Shown: positions 31,604 through 39,389 of the stretch, in pieces
Position numbering within the stretch: the stretch's first letter is position 1
How the letters are laid out: each line of letters begins with the position of its first letter
NCBI GenBank assembly: GCA_902779445.1
Contig: CACZBM010000017.1
Span: 1 to 45,030 of the forward strand
From: an uncultured Lachnospiraceae bacterium
Lineage (GTDB): Bacteria > Bacillota > Clostridia > Lachnospirales > Lachnospiraceae
Reading direction: 5' to 3'
DNA length: 45,030 nucleotides
The notes under the pieces: model-generated
Seen by the model: only the letters and a program-made list of their open reading frames with translations
Told to the model about the DNA's origin: nothing
The model's database searches: none
Made by a program: the position numbers and the translations under genes

Positions 31604-33030
31604 GTAAATTGTATTTTATACCCGGCAGCCAGGATCTCTACGGAGACGTGTGCTTAAAGCAGGTTGCTGCAGACTGTAAGGAGATGGTGGAATTCTTAAA
31701 CAGCAAGCTTTCTGACACAGTGAGCTTCGAACTTCTTCCCACTGTTGAGACATCTAAAGTCTGCGTAGAGGATATGAAGAAGGTCATGACCGATGATGAC
31801 TGCGTCGGAGTAGTCACATGGATGCACACCTTTTCACCTGCAAAGATGTGGATAAAGGGACTTCAGATCTTAAATAAGCCCCTTCTTCACCTTCATACCC
31901 AGGCAAATGAGAAGCTGCCCTACAGTGAGATCGATATGGATTTCATGAACTTAAATCAGGCAGCTCACGGAGACAGGGAGTACGGCTTTATCTTAAAGAA
32001 ACTCAATATCCCGCATGAGGTTGTGGCAGGATATTATAAGAATGAGGATTTCCTTGCAGGAGTAAAGAGATTCGCAGAAGTAGCAAAGGCTATCGCATTC
32101 TCTCACAATTTACGCGTAGCTACCTTCGGTAACAACATGCGCGATGTGGCAGTTACCGACGGAAACCGTCTGGAAGCAGAGATCAAGTACGGCTGGGAGA
32201 TCAAATACTGGGGTATCGGAGATATCGTTGATATCGCTGCAGAGGTGACCGATGCCGAGATCGATAAGAAGATGGATGAGTATCTCTCAAAGTATGAGAT
32301 GGATACAGACAATACCGATGCTGTAAGAGAGCAGGCTAAGTATGAGATTGCATTCGAGAAGTTCATGGAAAAGAACGGATGCGCAGCATTTACCGATACT
32401 TTCCAGGATCTGCACAACATGAAGCAGCTTCCGGGTATCGCTGCACAGAACCTTATGGCAAAGGGTGTTGGATTCGGACCCGAGGGAGATTACAAGATCT
32501 CCGCGCTTTCCGCTACTCTTATGAAGATGGCTGAAGGACGTAAGGGCGCTACCGGATTCATAGAGGACTACACCTACGATCTTACATACGGAAAAGAGCT
32601 GGAGCTTGCTTCACACATGCTGGAGGTTCCTGCATCCTTCGCACTCACAAAGCCGAAGATCCAGGTTCATCCTCTTGGAATAGGCGGAAAAGAAGATCCT
32701 GCACGTCTCGTATTTGACAGCGTAACAGGAGACGGTATCCAGGTTACACTTATAGACCTGGGTGATCACTTCAGGATCATCTGCGCTGATATCGAGCTCG
32801 TAAAGGTTCCCGAACCCATGCCGAAGCTTCCTGTAGCACAGATAATGTACCGTCATAAGCCCAACTTCAAGATCGGCACAGGCGGATGGTGTCAGGCAGG
32901 CGGAGCTCACCACTCAGTGGTTTCCACAGCCCTTACAAAAGAGGACATCACATTATTCGCACACCTTACAAATACAGAGCTCATCATAATAGATGAGAAT
33001 ACAACAGAAGCGGATATCAGAAAATTTTAA
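31600..33030 (+). CDS. araA: L-arabinose isomerase
   Basis: A 476-residue enzyme converting L-arabinose to L-ribulose. The start at 31600 follows GGAGG and overlaps the araR stop. Diagnostic segments include FIPGSQDLYGD, WMHTFSPAKMWIKGLQ, LLHLHTQANEKLPYS and NLNQAAHGDREYG. Expected metal and catalytic positions are present: Glu in GFGPEGDYK, Glu in GFIEDYTYDL, His in ASHMLEVPAS and His in QAGGAHHSVVS. Ribulokinase (araB) and epimerase (araD) are not in this window, so the pathway is completed elsewhere. A terminator follows. Confidence 0.96.
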   Translation: MSKLYFIPGSQDLYGDVCLKQVAADCKEMVEFLNSKLSDTVSFELLPTVETSKVCVEDMKKVMTDDDCVGVVTWMHTFSPAKMWIKGLQILNKPLLHLHTQANEKLPYSEIDMDFMNLNQAAHGDREYGFILKKLNIPHEVVAGYYKNEDFLAGVKRFAEVAKAIAFSHNLRVATFGNNMRDVAVTDGNRLEAEIKYGWEIKYWGIGDIVDIAAEVTDAEIDKKMDEYLSKYEMDTDNTDAVREQAKYEIAFEKFMEKNGCAAFTDTFQDLHNMKQLPGIAAQNLMAKGVGFGPEGDYKISALSATLMKMAEGRKGATGFIEDYTYDLTYGKELELASHMLEVPASFALTKPKIQVHPLGIGGKEDPARLVFDSVTGDGIQVTLIDLGDHFRIICADIELVKVPEPMPKLPVAQIMYRHKPNFKIGTGGWCQAGGAHHSVVSTALTKEDITLFAHLTNTELIIIDENTTEADIRKF

Positions 33031-33070
33031 GTAAGTCGCAGTTCAAGCTCCGACTGAGGTAAAAGTAACC

Positions 33071-33100
33071 GGAGACAGGGAAAACTCCCTGTCTCCTTTA
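33071..33100 (+). terminator. Terminator after araA
   Basis: GGAGACAGGG (33071-33080) pairs with CCCTGTCTCC (33087-33096), followed by TTTA. The stem is a perfect 10 bp, the T-run short. Confidence 0.7.
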
Positions 33101-33114
33101 TCGTGTAAGATAAT

Positions 33115-33143
33115 TTGAAGTGATCCTCTCTTTGTGATATATT
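33115..33143 (+). promoter_or_regulatory. Putative promoter for the LytM-like gene
   Basis: TTGAAG at 33115-33120, 17 bp, TATATT at 33138-33143, directly behind the araA terminator and about 45 bp before the next start codon. Confidence 0.5.
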
Positions 33144-33190
33144 AAAACAGTTGGAATTTTTTGTGTATTAACGTGTTAAATCGGAGTGAA

Positions 33191-33904
33191 ATGGAAGAAA
33201 AGAAGAAGAAAAAGCCCAGGCGCTATAATCTGTTGATAGTTCCGGAGGGATCCGGTGATGTCAGACAGTATCATATCGCACTGGATTTTGTGATAATACT
33301 TGCGGCGATAGTTGTTTGTGTCCTTTTTGTAGGACTTACATACATTATAAAGGCTTCGGGGGAGATAGAAGATGACAGAAATCAGATCCTGGCGCTGAAT
33401 GCCCAGCTTGAATACGTTACCAGCAGTAATATCATTCTGCAGGCTGAAAATGAACAGCTCCAGAATGAACTTCTGGAAGCGAAGACATCCCTTGATACAA
33501 AAGATTACGTGGAGCAGCAGACGGATACTGCCAATTCTTTGAGCTATATACCTACAGGCTTCCCTATAAGCGGCCAGGTGAGCCAGCCTTCGGACTTTGA
33601 TAAGACAAAGGGTTATATCACCTTTAATGTGGGCGATGGTACAAAGATCGCAGCAGCCGGCGATGGTAGCGTAAGCAAGGTCGTAAGTGACGAAAACGGC
33701 GGATTCAGGGTGGAGATCGACCATGGCAATGAATATATTTCAATCTACAGATATAACGGAGAACCCCTGCTCACTGAAGGCACTCAGGTGCTGAGAGGCA
33801 CAGCGGTATTCACATGTACCGGCGATGAGCCCACCTTCACATATGCGATAACATTTAAGGGCGACGCCATAGATCCGAATACGTTGATGAAAATAGACGG
33901 GTAA
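33191..33904 (+). CDS. Membrane-anchored degenerate LytM/M23-like protein
   Basis: A 237-residue protein starting at 33191 behind CGGAGTG. A Lys-rich N-terminus and Tyr/Leu segment precede one membrane span at about residues 38-60. A coiled coil follows (about 63-105: QILALNAQLEYV, ILQAENEQLQNEL). The C-terminal domain keeps LytM landmarks, DGTKIAAAGDGSVSKVV, VEIDHGNEYISIY and IDPNTLM. However, the zinc ligands are missing: the HxxxD site reads FNVGD, and the HxH site reads TFTYA. An enzyme is therefore unlikely; a regulator or scaffold of cell-wall hydrolases, as with EnvC/NlpD, fits better. Confidence 0.75.
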   Translation: MEEKKKKKPRRYNLLIVPEGSGDVRQYHIALDFVIILAAIVVCVLFVGLTYIIKASGEIEDDRNQILALNAQLEYVTSSNIILQAENEQLQNELLEAKTSLDTKDYVEQQTDTANSLSYIPTGFPISGQVSQPSDFDKTKGYITFNVGDGTKIAAAGDGSVSKVVSDENGGFRVEIDHGNEYISIYRYNGEPLLTEGTQVLRGTAVFTCTGDEPTFTYAITFKGDAIDPNTLMKIDG

Positions 33905-33910
33905 TATATA

Positions 33911-34085
33911 GATTCTTCGCTTCGCTCAGAATGACACCAGAAAGCTCAGAGTGACACCAGAAAGCTCAGAATGACACTAGAAAGCTCAGAATGACACTAG
34001 AGAGCTCAGAATGACACCAGAAAGCTCAGAATGACACTTACATCCTGTCATCCTGAGGACGCAGGACGAAGGATCTTAAGGAGAT
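33911..34085. repeat. 20-bp tandem repeat array inside a TCATTCTGAG-type palindromic repeat
   Basis: The unit GCTCAGAATGACACCAGAAA occurs five times without gaps from 33924 to 34023, plus a partial sixth to about 34038. Copies differ at a few sites (for example GAGTG, CTAGA). The array is flanked by GATTCTTCGCTTCGCTCAG on the left and CATCCTGAGGACGCAGGAC with GAAGGATCTT on the right, the arms of the same palindromic repeat family seen at 10256. It fills most of the 205-bp gap between the LytM-like and aminopeptidase genes. Confidence 0.85.
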
Positions 34086-34109
34086 TCTTTACTTAGAAAG
34101 GAAAATACT

Positions 34110-35504
34110 ATGGATCAGAAAAACACCTGGCTTAGTTATACAACAGCGCAGAAAAGAGAACTGGAAAAGATCTCAAAAGAATATATCGACTTCTTAAGTA
34201 ACGGAAAGACCGAGAGGGAATGCGCGGATATCGCCGTTAACGAAGCGGAGAAGGCCGGATATAAGAATCTTAACAGCATTATAAAGTCAGGAAAGAAGAT
34301 AAAAGCCGGCGATAAGGTCTATGCCGAATGGATGGGGAAGACTGTAGCTCTTTTCAATATAGGAAAAGAGAATATAGAGGACGGCCTCAATATCCTTGGT
34401 GCCCATATCGATTCCCCCAGAATGGACGTAAAGCAGAATCCGCTTTATGAGGATTCTGAACTTGCATATCTCGATACCCATTATTACGGGGGTATCAAGA
34501 AATACCAGTGGGTCACACTTCCTCTTGCTATTCACGGAGTGATAGTAAAGACAGACGGCACCACGGTTGAAGTCAATATCGGAGAAGATGATAAGGATCC
34601 GGTATTCTGCGTTACCGATCTTCTGATCCACCTCGCAAGTGAGCAGATGGATAAGAAAGGGAATAAGGTTGTCGAGGGAGAAAACCTGGATATCCTTATC
34701 GGCAGCACACCTGTTAAGGGTAAGGAAAAGGATGCGGTTAAGGAGAATATCCTTAAGCTCCTTAAGGATAAATATGATATAGAAGAGAGGGACTTCGAAT
34801 CTGCGGAGCTCGAGATCGTACCTGCCGGAAAGGCCCGTGAAATGGGACTCGACAGGTCCATGATCATTTCGTACGGACAGGATGACAGGGTCTGCGCCTT
34901 CACTTCACTGAGGGCATTCCTGGATGTGAAGACGGTTAAGCGCACATCTGTATGCCTTCTTGTTGACAAGGAAGAGATCGGAAGCGTCGGCGCTACAGGC
35001 ATGCGCTCTCACTTCTTTGAAAATGCCCTTGCGGAGTTACTTAATGCCATGGGTGATTACAGTGAGCTCACCCTTAGACGGGTTCTTGCAAATTCCAGGA
35101 TGCTTTCATCCGATGTAAGTGCAGCTTTTGACCCGCTCTATGCATCGCAGTTCGATAAGAAGAACGCTGCTTATTTTGGAAAAGGCATCGTATTCAATAA
35201 ATTCACGGGAGCCAGAGGAAAGAGCGGCTCCAATGACGCCAGCGCAGAGTACTTTGGATTCGTGCGTAAGGTGATGGAAGATGCCAAAGTGGCATACCAG
35301 ACTGCAGAACTCGGAAAAGTGGATGCAGGCGGCGGCGGAACCATAGCCTATATCATGTCATTATACGGGATGGATGTTATAGACTGCGGTATGGCAGTAC
35401 TTTCCATGCATGCGCCCTGGGAAGTAACCAGTAAATCCGATGTTTATGAAGGCTATAAGGCATACAGGGCGTTTATCACGTCCGGGAAAATGCTCCGGAC
35501 ATGA
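34110..35504 (+). CDS. M18-family aminopeptidase
   Basis: A 464-residue zinc aminopeptidase of the DAP4/ApeB family, cutting N-terminal, often acidic or neutral residues from peptides in the cytoplasm. Metal-binding and catalytic motifs are readable: LGAHIDSPRMDVKQNP, the TLPLAIHGVI segment, VDKEEIGSVGATGMRS with the Glu pair, VSAAFDPLY where other members have D[MV]AHAxHPN, and a terminal SMHAPWEVTSK. The length is typical. AGAAAGGAAAA precedes the start. The last codons lie inside a long hairpin (35472-35508). Confidence 0.9.
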   Translation: MDQKNTWLSYTTAQKRELEKISKEYIDFLSNGKTERECADIAVNEAEKAGYKNLNSIIKSGKKIKAGDKVYAEWMGKTVALFNIGKENIEDGLNILGAHIDSPRMDVKQNPLYEDSELAYLDTHYYGGIKKYQWVTLPLAIHGVIVKTDGTTVEVNIGEDDKDPVFCVTDLLIHLASEQMDKKGNKVVEGENLDILIGSTPVKGKEKDAVKENILKLLKDKYDIEERDFESAELEIVPAGKAREMGLDRSMIISYGQDDRVCAFTSLRAFLDVKTVKRTSVCLLVDKEEIGSVGATGMRSHFFENALAELLNAMGDYSELTLRRVLANSRMLSSDVSAAFDPLYASQFDKKNAAYFGKGIVFNKFTGARGKSGSNDASAEYFGFVRKVMEDAKVAYQTAELGKVDAGGGGTIAYIMSLYGMDVIDCGMAVLSMHAPWEVTSKSDVYEGYKAYRAFITSGKMLRT

Positions 35505-35508
35505 TAAA
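35472..35508. terminator. Long hairpin across the aminopeptidase stop codon
   Basis: TTTATCA-C-GTCCGG (35472-35485) pairs with CCGGAC-A-TGATAAA (35495-35508); one mismatch interrupts a 13-bp stem. The stop codon at 35502-35504 is in the right arm. No T-run follows, so it may protect the mRNA 3' end instead of terminating. Confidence 0.5.
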
Positions 35509-35512
35509 GCCT

Positions 35513-35629
35513 CCGGCAGGATCGCAGGCGCGTGCAATTGAAGGTGCTTTGCACCGCACGCGCCGCGGCAAGAACGCCGATGGCGTTCTTGAATTACACC
35601 GGCAAGAAAGTTGTAGTCTGACGATCCGG
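35513..35629. repeat. Multi-hairpin intergenic element
   Basis: An outer pair GGATCG (35519-35524)/CGATCC (35622-35627) encloses two strong hairpins. The first is GGCGCGTGC (35527-35535) with GCACGCGCC (35556-35564), holding an inner GGTGC-TTT-GCACC. The second is CAAGAACGCC-GAT-GGCGTTCTTG (35569-35591). The second resembles the AAAAACGTCC-GGT-GGACGTTTTT stem at 10318 in shape. No protein gene fits here. It may be a mobile palindromic repeat or a structured RNA leading into yerC. Confidence 0.55.
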
Positions 35630-35667
35630 TACATGTTGCAAATGTCCCAAGAGGGGAGGATATTGAT

Positions 35668-35955
35668 TTGAATAAAAAACTTCACACTGAGGCGGTAGAT
35701 ACGCTTTTCGATGCGATACTTAGTCTGGAAACGAAGGAGGAGTGCTACACATTCTTTGAAGATCTGGCAACAGTTAATGAGATACTTTCACTCTCCCAGC
35801 GTTTCGAAGTAGCTACGATGCTCAGGGATAAAAAGACATATCAGGATATAGCCCAGAAAACAGGGGCATCCACGGCTACCATCAGCCGTGTGAACAGATC
35901 ACTGATCTACGGAAATGACGGATACGAGCTGGTCTTAAACAGGATGAAAAAATAA
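35668..35955 (+). CDS. YerC/TrpR-like DNA-binding protein
   Basis: A 95-residue helix-turn-helix protein of the YerC/YecD family, relatives of the tryptophan repressor. SLSQRFEVATMLRDKKTYQDIA followed by KTGASTATISRVNRSLIYG is the classic Trp-repressor-like helix pair. The start is TTG at 35668, decided by GAGGGGAGGA seven bases upstream; no ATG is available nearby. Target genes are unknown. In Clostridia such genes often precede pcrA, as here with one gene between. Confidence 0.9.
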   Translation: MNKKLHTEAVDTLFDAILSLETKEECYTFFEDLATVNEILSLSQRFEVATMLRDKKTYQDIAQKTGASTATISRVNRSLIYGNDGYELVLNRMKK

Positions 35956-35962
35956 GGTATCT

Positions 35963-35990
35963 ATTCAGAATCCTTCGGATTCTGAACAGT
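35963..35990. repeat. 28-nt palindromic repeat, copy 1
   Basis: TTCAGAATCC (35964-35973), loop TTC, GGATTCTGAA (35977-35986), followed by CAGT. It lies between the convergent yerC and DUF1836 genes and can act as a bidirectional hairpin. The same 28 nt with a single change occur at 42402-42429. Confidence 0.75.
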
Positions 35991-36003
35991 CACAAAGTAA
36001 GAC

Positions 36004-36621
36004 TTATTTCTTAGGATCCGGATCAGGCATCAGGTCGATCAGTTTTTCGATCATCAGACGTTTCACATAGACATCAAAGGACAGGGAGCAGATAAAGGAG
36101 AATAACTTCAGAAATTCCCTGTCTTTTTCAGAGGCTCCCTCGCGGGCAGCTTCCTCACAAATGGATTCAGAGGCTTGAAAGTTGTTCCTTACAAACTCCT
36201 GAAGGGGTTCCACCTGATCCATGGAAGCGGACATTACATAGCCGTAGATATCCTGGAGAGAAAGACCGCTCTCTGAATGGAAATACCGCTCGGAAAGCGG
36301 ATGCATCAGTTTTTCGATATCGTTTATCGATAAAAATCCTTTGAAATAATAAATAAAGAGCAGCATGATCATGTGGTCTTTATCATACTTTTTCTTGTCA
36401 GGAGGAGGCAGCAGCTTATTCTTGGCATAGTTATTGATCATGGTCTTGGTAAGTACCTTATCGGTGGAGTAGCGTTTGCTGTGCTCCATGTTTTTTTCCA
36501 TAAAGGTAGTAACCTGATCCATATACAGGCTGATATCCGGAAGATCCTCCGTCTTAACGGAACTGATACGTCCAAGGCTGTCTATAATACTCTGAAGAAG
36601 ATCATTATTATCAAAGGTCAT
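36004..36621 (-). CDS. DUF1836 protein
   Basis: A 205-residue protein; LTKTMINNYAKNKLLPPPDK followed by KKYDKDHMIMLLFIYYFKGF is the signature of DUF1836, a Firmicutes family with a MerR-like winged helix at the N-terminus and probable role in transcription. The helix part spans about residues 55-115; the rest is helical and acidic. CAGGAGATT precedes the start and a good promoter lies upstream. The function is not established. Confidence 0.85.
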   Translation of the reverse strand: MTFDNNDLLQSIIDSLGRISSVKTEDLPDISLYMDQVTTFMEKNMEHSKRYSTDKVLTKTMINNYAKNKLLPPPDKKKYDKDHMIMLLFIYYFKGFLSINDIEKLMHPLSERYFHSESGLSLQDIYGYVMSASMDQVEPLQEFVRNNFQASESICEEAAREGASEKDREFLKLFSFICSLSFDVYVKRLMIEKLIDLMPDPDPKK

Positions 36622-36641
36622 TTTAATCTCCTGAAAACATA

Positions 36642-36689
36642 TGGAAATGATACATGGCTAATTATAGTATTCCGTTCCGGGAATGTCCA
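36642..36689. promoter_or_regulatory. Overlapping divergent promoters between DUF1836 and pcrA
   Basis: Minus strand: TGGACA (36684-36689), 17 bp, TATAAT (36661-36666), reading to DUF1836. Plus strand: TGGAAA (36642-36647), 16 bp, TATAGT (36664-36669), reading to pcrA. The two -10 boxes overlap, so the polymerases would compete. Confidence 0.5.
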
Positions 36690-36717
36690 TAAGAGTCATA
36701 CGAATGAAAGGTAAAGA

Positions 36718-38982
36718 ATGAATATAGACAGTGAACTTAACCGGGAACAGGCGGAAGCCGTCAGACATACAGACGGACCGGTTCTGATACTGGCGGGAGC
36801 AGGTTCGGGGAAGACAAGAACCATAGTGTACAGGATCGCTTATCTTCTGTCTGAGAAAAAGGCAGAGCCCTGGAACATACTTGCTCTTACATTTACAAAT
36901 AAGGCAGCTAATGAGATGAAGGAGCGCATAATGGAGATGGTCCCGTCAGAGGGCAGACCCATGGCTGTCAGCACCTTCCACTCCGCCTGCATGAGGATCC
37001 TTTTTGCCCATGCGGAAAAGATAGGATATCCTGCCAAATTCGAGATAGCCGATACCACGGATCAGAAGAACATCATGAAAAATGTCTATAAGAAGATGAT
37101 GATCGATCCCAAGTCCTTCCCGGAAAAGATGACCTTAAATAAGATATCCGGAGCAAAGGACGAGCTGATGACACCGGATGTATACGAAAGAGAGAATGCC
37201 GACGACTACGGCAGCTTCCAGATCGCGAAGATCTACAGGGAGTACCAGCATTCCCTGAAATCAAACGGAATGATGGATTTTGACGATCTCATCATGAATA
37301 CCGTCAGGCTTTTCAAGGAATATCCCGAGGTACTGGAACACTATCAGGACAGGTTTAAATACATAATGGTTGATGAGTACCAGGATACCAATACTGCACA
37401 GTTTGAGCTTATAAGGCTTTTATCTGCAAAGTACAGGAATCTCTGCGTGGTGGGTGATGATGACCAGTCTATATACCGTTTCAGAGGAGCCAATATTTAT
37501 AACATCCTGGATTTCGAAAAGAATTTCCCGGAGTGTCATGTGGTGAAGCTCGAGCGCAATTACCGCTCCACCGGCAGCATCCTTGACGCTGCGAATGAAG
37601 TTATCAGTAATAATACGGAGAGGAAGGAAAAAGCTCTCTGGACTGAAAAGACAGGGGGAAATAAGATAAGATTCCGCCAGCTCGATTCCGCAGCAGGAGA
37701 GGCAGCCTTTATCGCTGATGACATCAGGTCAAAGGTGGAGAGCGGACACCGGCACTACGGTGACTTTGCGATACTAACAAGGACCAATATCCAGAGTAAA
37801 GAGCTGGAAGATGCTCTGAGGATAAGGCGCATAGATTATGATGTGGTAAAGGGGTTAAGATTCTGGGACACAAAGGTGATAAAGGATCTTACGAGCTACC
37901 TTATGACCGTTGACAGTGCAGTTAATGATATAAGGGTTAGAAGGATCATAAATGTGCCGAAACGGGGCATTGGTGATGCCAGTATGAATAAGGCGGAAGT
38001 ATTTGCGGCCGCCAATAATATGACGCTTTTTGAAGCCTTTGGCTCTGTGGACAATATTACAGGAATACCTGCAAAGGCAAAGAATGCCATAAAATCCTTC
38101 CGTGAGATGATACTGAATATCAGGGAGGAGATGAAGGGAAAGAGGTTCAGTTTCTGCTTAAACAGGATACTGGAAGAAACGGGATATATGGATTATCTCC
38201 TTATGGAAGCCGAAACTCCGGATAAATACAGGGAGTATAAAGAGTATATCCAGAAGCTCAGGGAGACTCTGGATGCATACGAGGATGAAACAGACGAGCC
38301 GGATCTTACCGACTTTATGAGAGTCAACGGCCTTGAAGGAAATAACCTTGATAAATCCGGGAGCAGCGACAGTAAGGACAAGGTTCTTATCATGACTATG
38401 CATAATGCAAAGGGCCTTGAATTCCCGGAAGTCTATATGGCAGGAATGGAAGAGGGACTGTTTCCGGGATTTGCTTCTATTCACAGCGATGACGATATGG
38501 CTGTGGAAGAAGAAAGGCGGCTCTGCTATGTTGGTATCACGAGAGCGCGGGAGAATCTAACCATGACATGCGCAAGGCAGAGGATGACCAACGGGGAACT
38601 CCGGTACGCTTCTGCGTCCAGATTTATGAAGGAGATCCCGAAGGAACTTCTGGATATGAATGTTACTCCGGAAAAGACCGAGAGAAAGAGCTACGAGAGC
38701 AGCTACAGTTCAGAGACCAGCAGAAGAGCTTTTGATGAGACTCCGAAAGCCTTTTCTCCCGGATTTAAGAAGAGAAGTATCGCTTCACTGAAAAAAGGAT
38801 CGGATATACAAAAGGTACTTCCCGATTACAAAGAAGGAGAGAGGATCAGGCACTTTAAGCTGGGAGAGGGCACAGTGCTTTCCATAAAAGACGGCGGAAG
38901 GGACTATGAAGTCACTGTGGAATTCGATTCAGTCGGCGTGAGAAAGATGTTTGCGGGATTTGCGAAACTCAAAAAAGTATGA
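36718..38982 (+). CDS. pcrA: ATP-dependent DNA helicase PcrA/UvrD family
   Basis: A 754-residue superfamily 1A helicase for repair and replication. The Q-motif LNREQAEAV, Walker A LAGAGSGKT, motif Ia ALTFTNKAANEM, motif II VDEYQDTN, motif III VVGDDDQSIYRFRGA, motif IV LERNYRS, motif V TMHNAKGLEFPEVYMAGMEEG and motif VI VGITRAREN are all present. The C-terminal PcrA-specific tail has IRHFKLGEGTVLSI. The start at 36718 has a weak ribosome site (AAAGGTAA). Length is normal. Confidence 0.96.
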   Translation: MNIDSELNREQAEAVRHTDGPVLILAGAGSGKTRTIVYRIAYLLSEKKAEPWNILALTFTNKAANEMKERIMEMVPSEGRPMAVSTFHSACMRILFAHAEKIGYPAKFEIADTTDQKNIMKNVYKKMMIDPKSFPEKMTLNKISGAKDELMTPDVYERENADDYGSFQIAKIYREYQHSLKSNGMMDFDDLIMNTVRLFKEYPEVLEHYQDRFKYIMVDEYQDTNTAQFELIRLLSAKYRNLCVVGDDDQSIYRFRGANIYNILDFEKNFPECHVVKLERNYRSTGSILDAANEVISNNTERKEKALWTEKTGGNKIRFRQLDSAAGEAAFIADDIRSKVESGHRHYGDFAILTRTNIQSKELEDALRIRRIDYDVVKGLRFWDTKVIKDLTSYLMTVDSAVNDIRVRRIINVPKRGIGDASMNKAEVFAAANNMTLFEAFGSVDNITGIPAKAKNAIKSFREMILNIREEMKGKRFSFCLNRILEETGYMDYLLMEAETPDKYREYKEYIQKLRETLDAYEDETDEPDLTDFMRVNGLEGNNLDKSGSSDSKDKVLIMTMHNAKGLEFPEVYMAGMEEGLFPGFASIHSDDDMAVEEERRLCYVGITRARENLTMTCARQRMTNGELRYASASRFMKEIPKELLDMNVTPEKTERKSYESSYSSETSRRAFDETPKAFSPGFKKRSIASLKKGSDIQKVLPDYKEGERIRHFKLGEGTVLSIKDGGRDYEVTVEFDSVGVRKMFAGFAKLKKV

Positions 38983-39068
38983 CAGCCGCCGTGATTTATG
39001 GTATCATGAGTTAAATCATACCGAGTGAATGATACAGGATGGATACTGATAATATGAGGAGGTCGCCT

Positions 39069-39386
39069 ATGGATAATCTTGATATAGTAAGACTTGAATA
39101 TGCAGTTGACGGACTCAGGCACAATCTTAAGAGCGTGAAGAAAAACGTTAACGAACTTATTAACCGGGAGGAGGAATCAAAAATGAGAGAACAGAAAAGG
39201 GATCCTATTCTTTGGGCACTTGCCATAATCGGGGTAATAGCAGCAGTTGCAGCTATAGCATATGGTGTTTACCGTTATTTCACACCTGACTATTTCGAAG
39301 ATTATGATGACGACTATGATGACAGGTTTGATGACGATTTCTTTGATGATGAGGAAGAGGAACCTAAGAACACCAAAGAAGACTGA
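39069..39386 (+). CDS. Small single-span membrane protein with acidic tail
   Basis: A 105-residue protein starting at 39069 behind GAGGAGG. Residues 1-38 are helical and charged, one membrane segment lies at about 46-67 (LWALAIIGVIAAVAAIAYGV), and the tail is a run of Asp/Glu/Phe/Tyr (DYFEDYDDDYDDRF). A second ATG at 39183 also has a strong GGAGGAGG site, so a shorter 67-residue form may be made. Unknown function; it sits between pcrA and the methyltransferase on the same strand, 3 bp before the latter. Confidence 0.7.
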   Translation: MDNLDIVRLEYAVDGLRHNLKSVKKNVNELINREEESKMREQKRDPILWALAIIGVIAAVAAIAYGVYRYFTPDYFEDYDDDYDDRFDDDFFDDEEEEPKNTKED

Positions 39387-39389
39387 CAG

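Noticed and set aside
33924..34038. CRISPR-like repeat array
   Set aside because: The 20-bp units are contiguous with no spacers and belong to an intergenic palindromic repeat; no cas genes are present.
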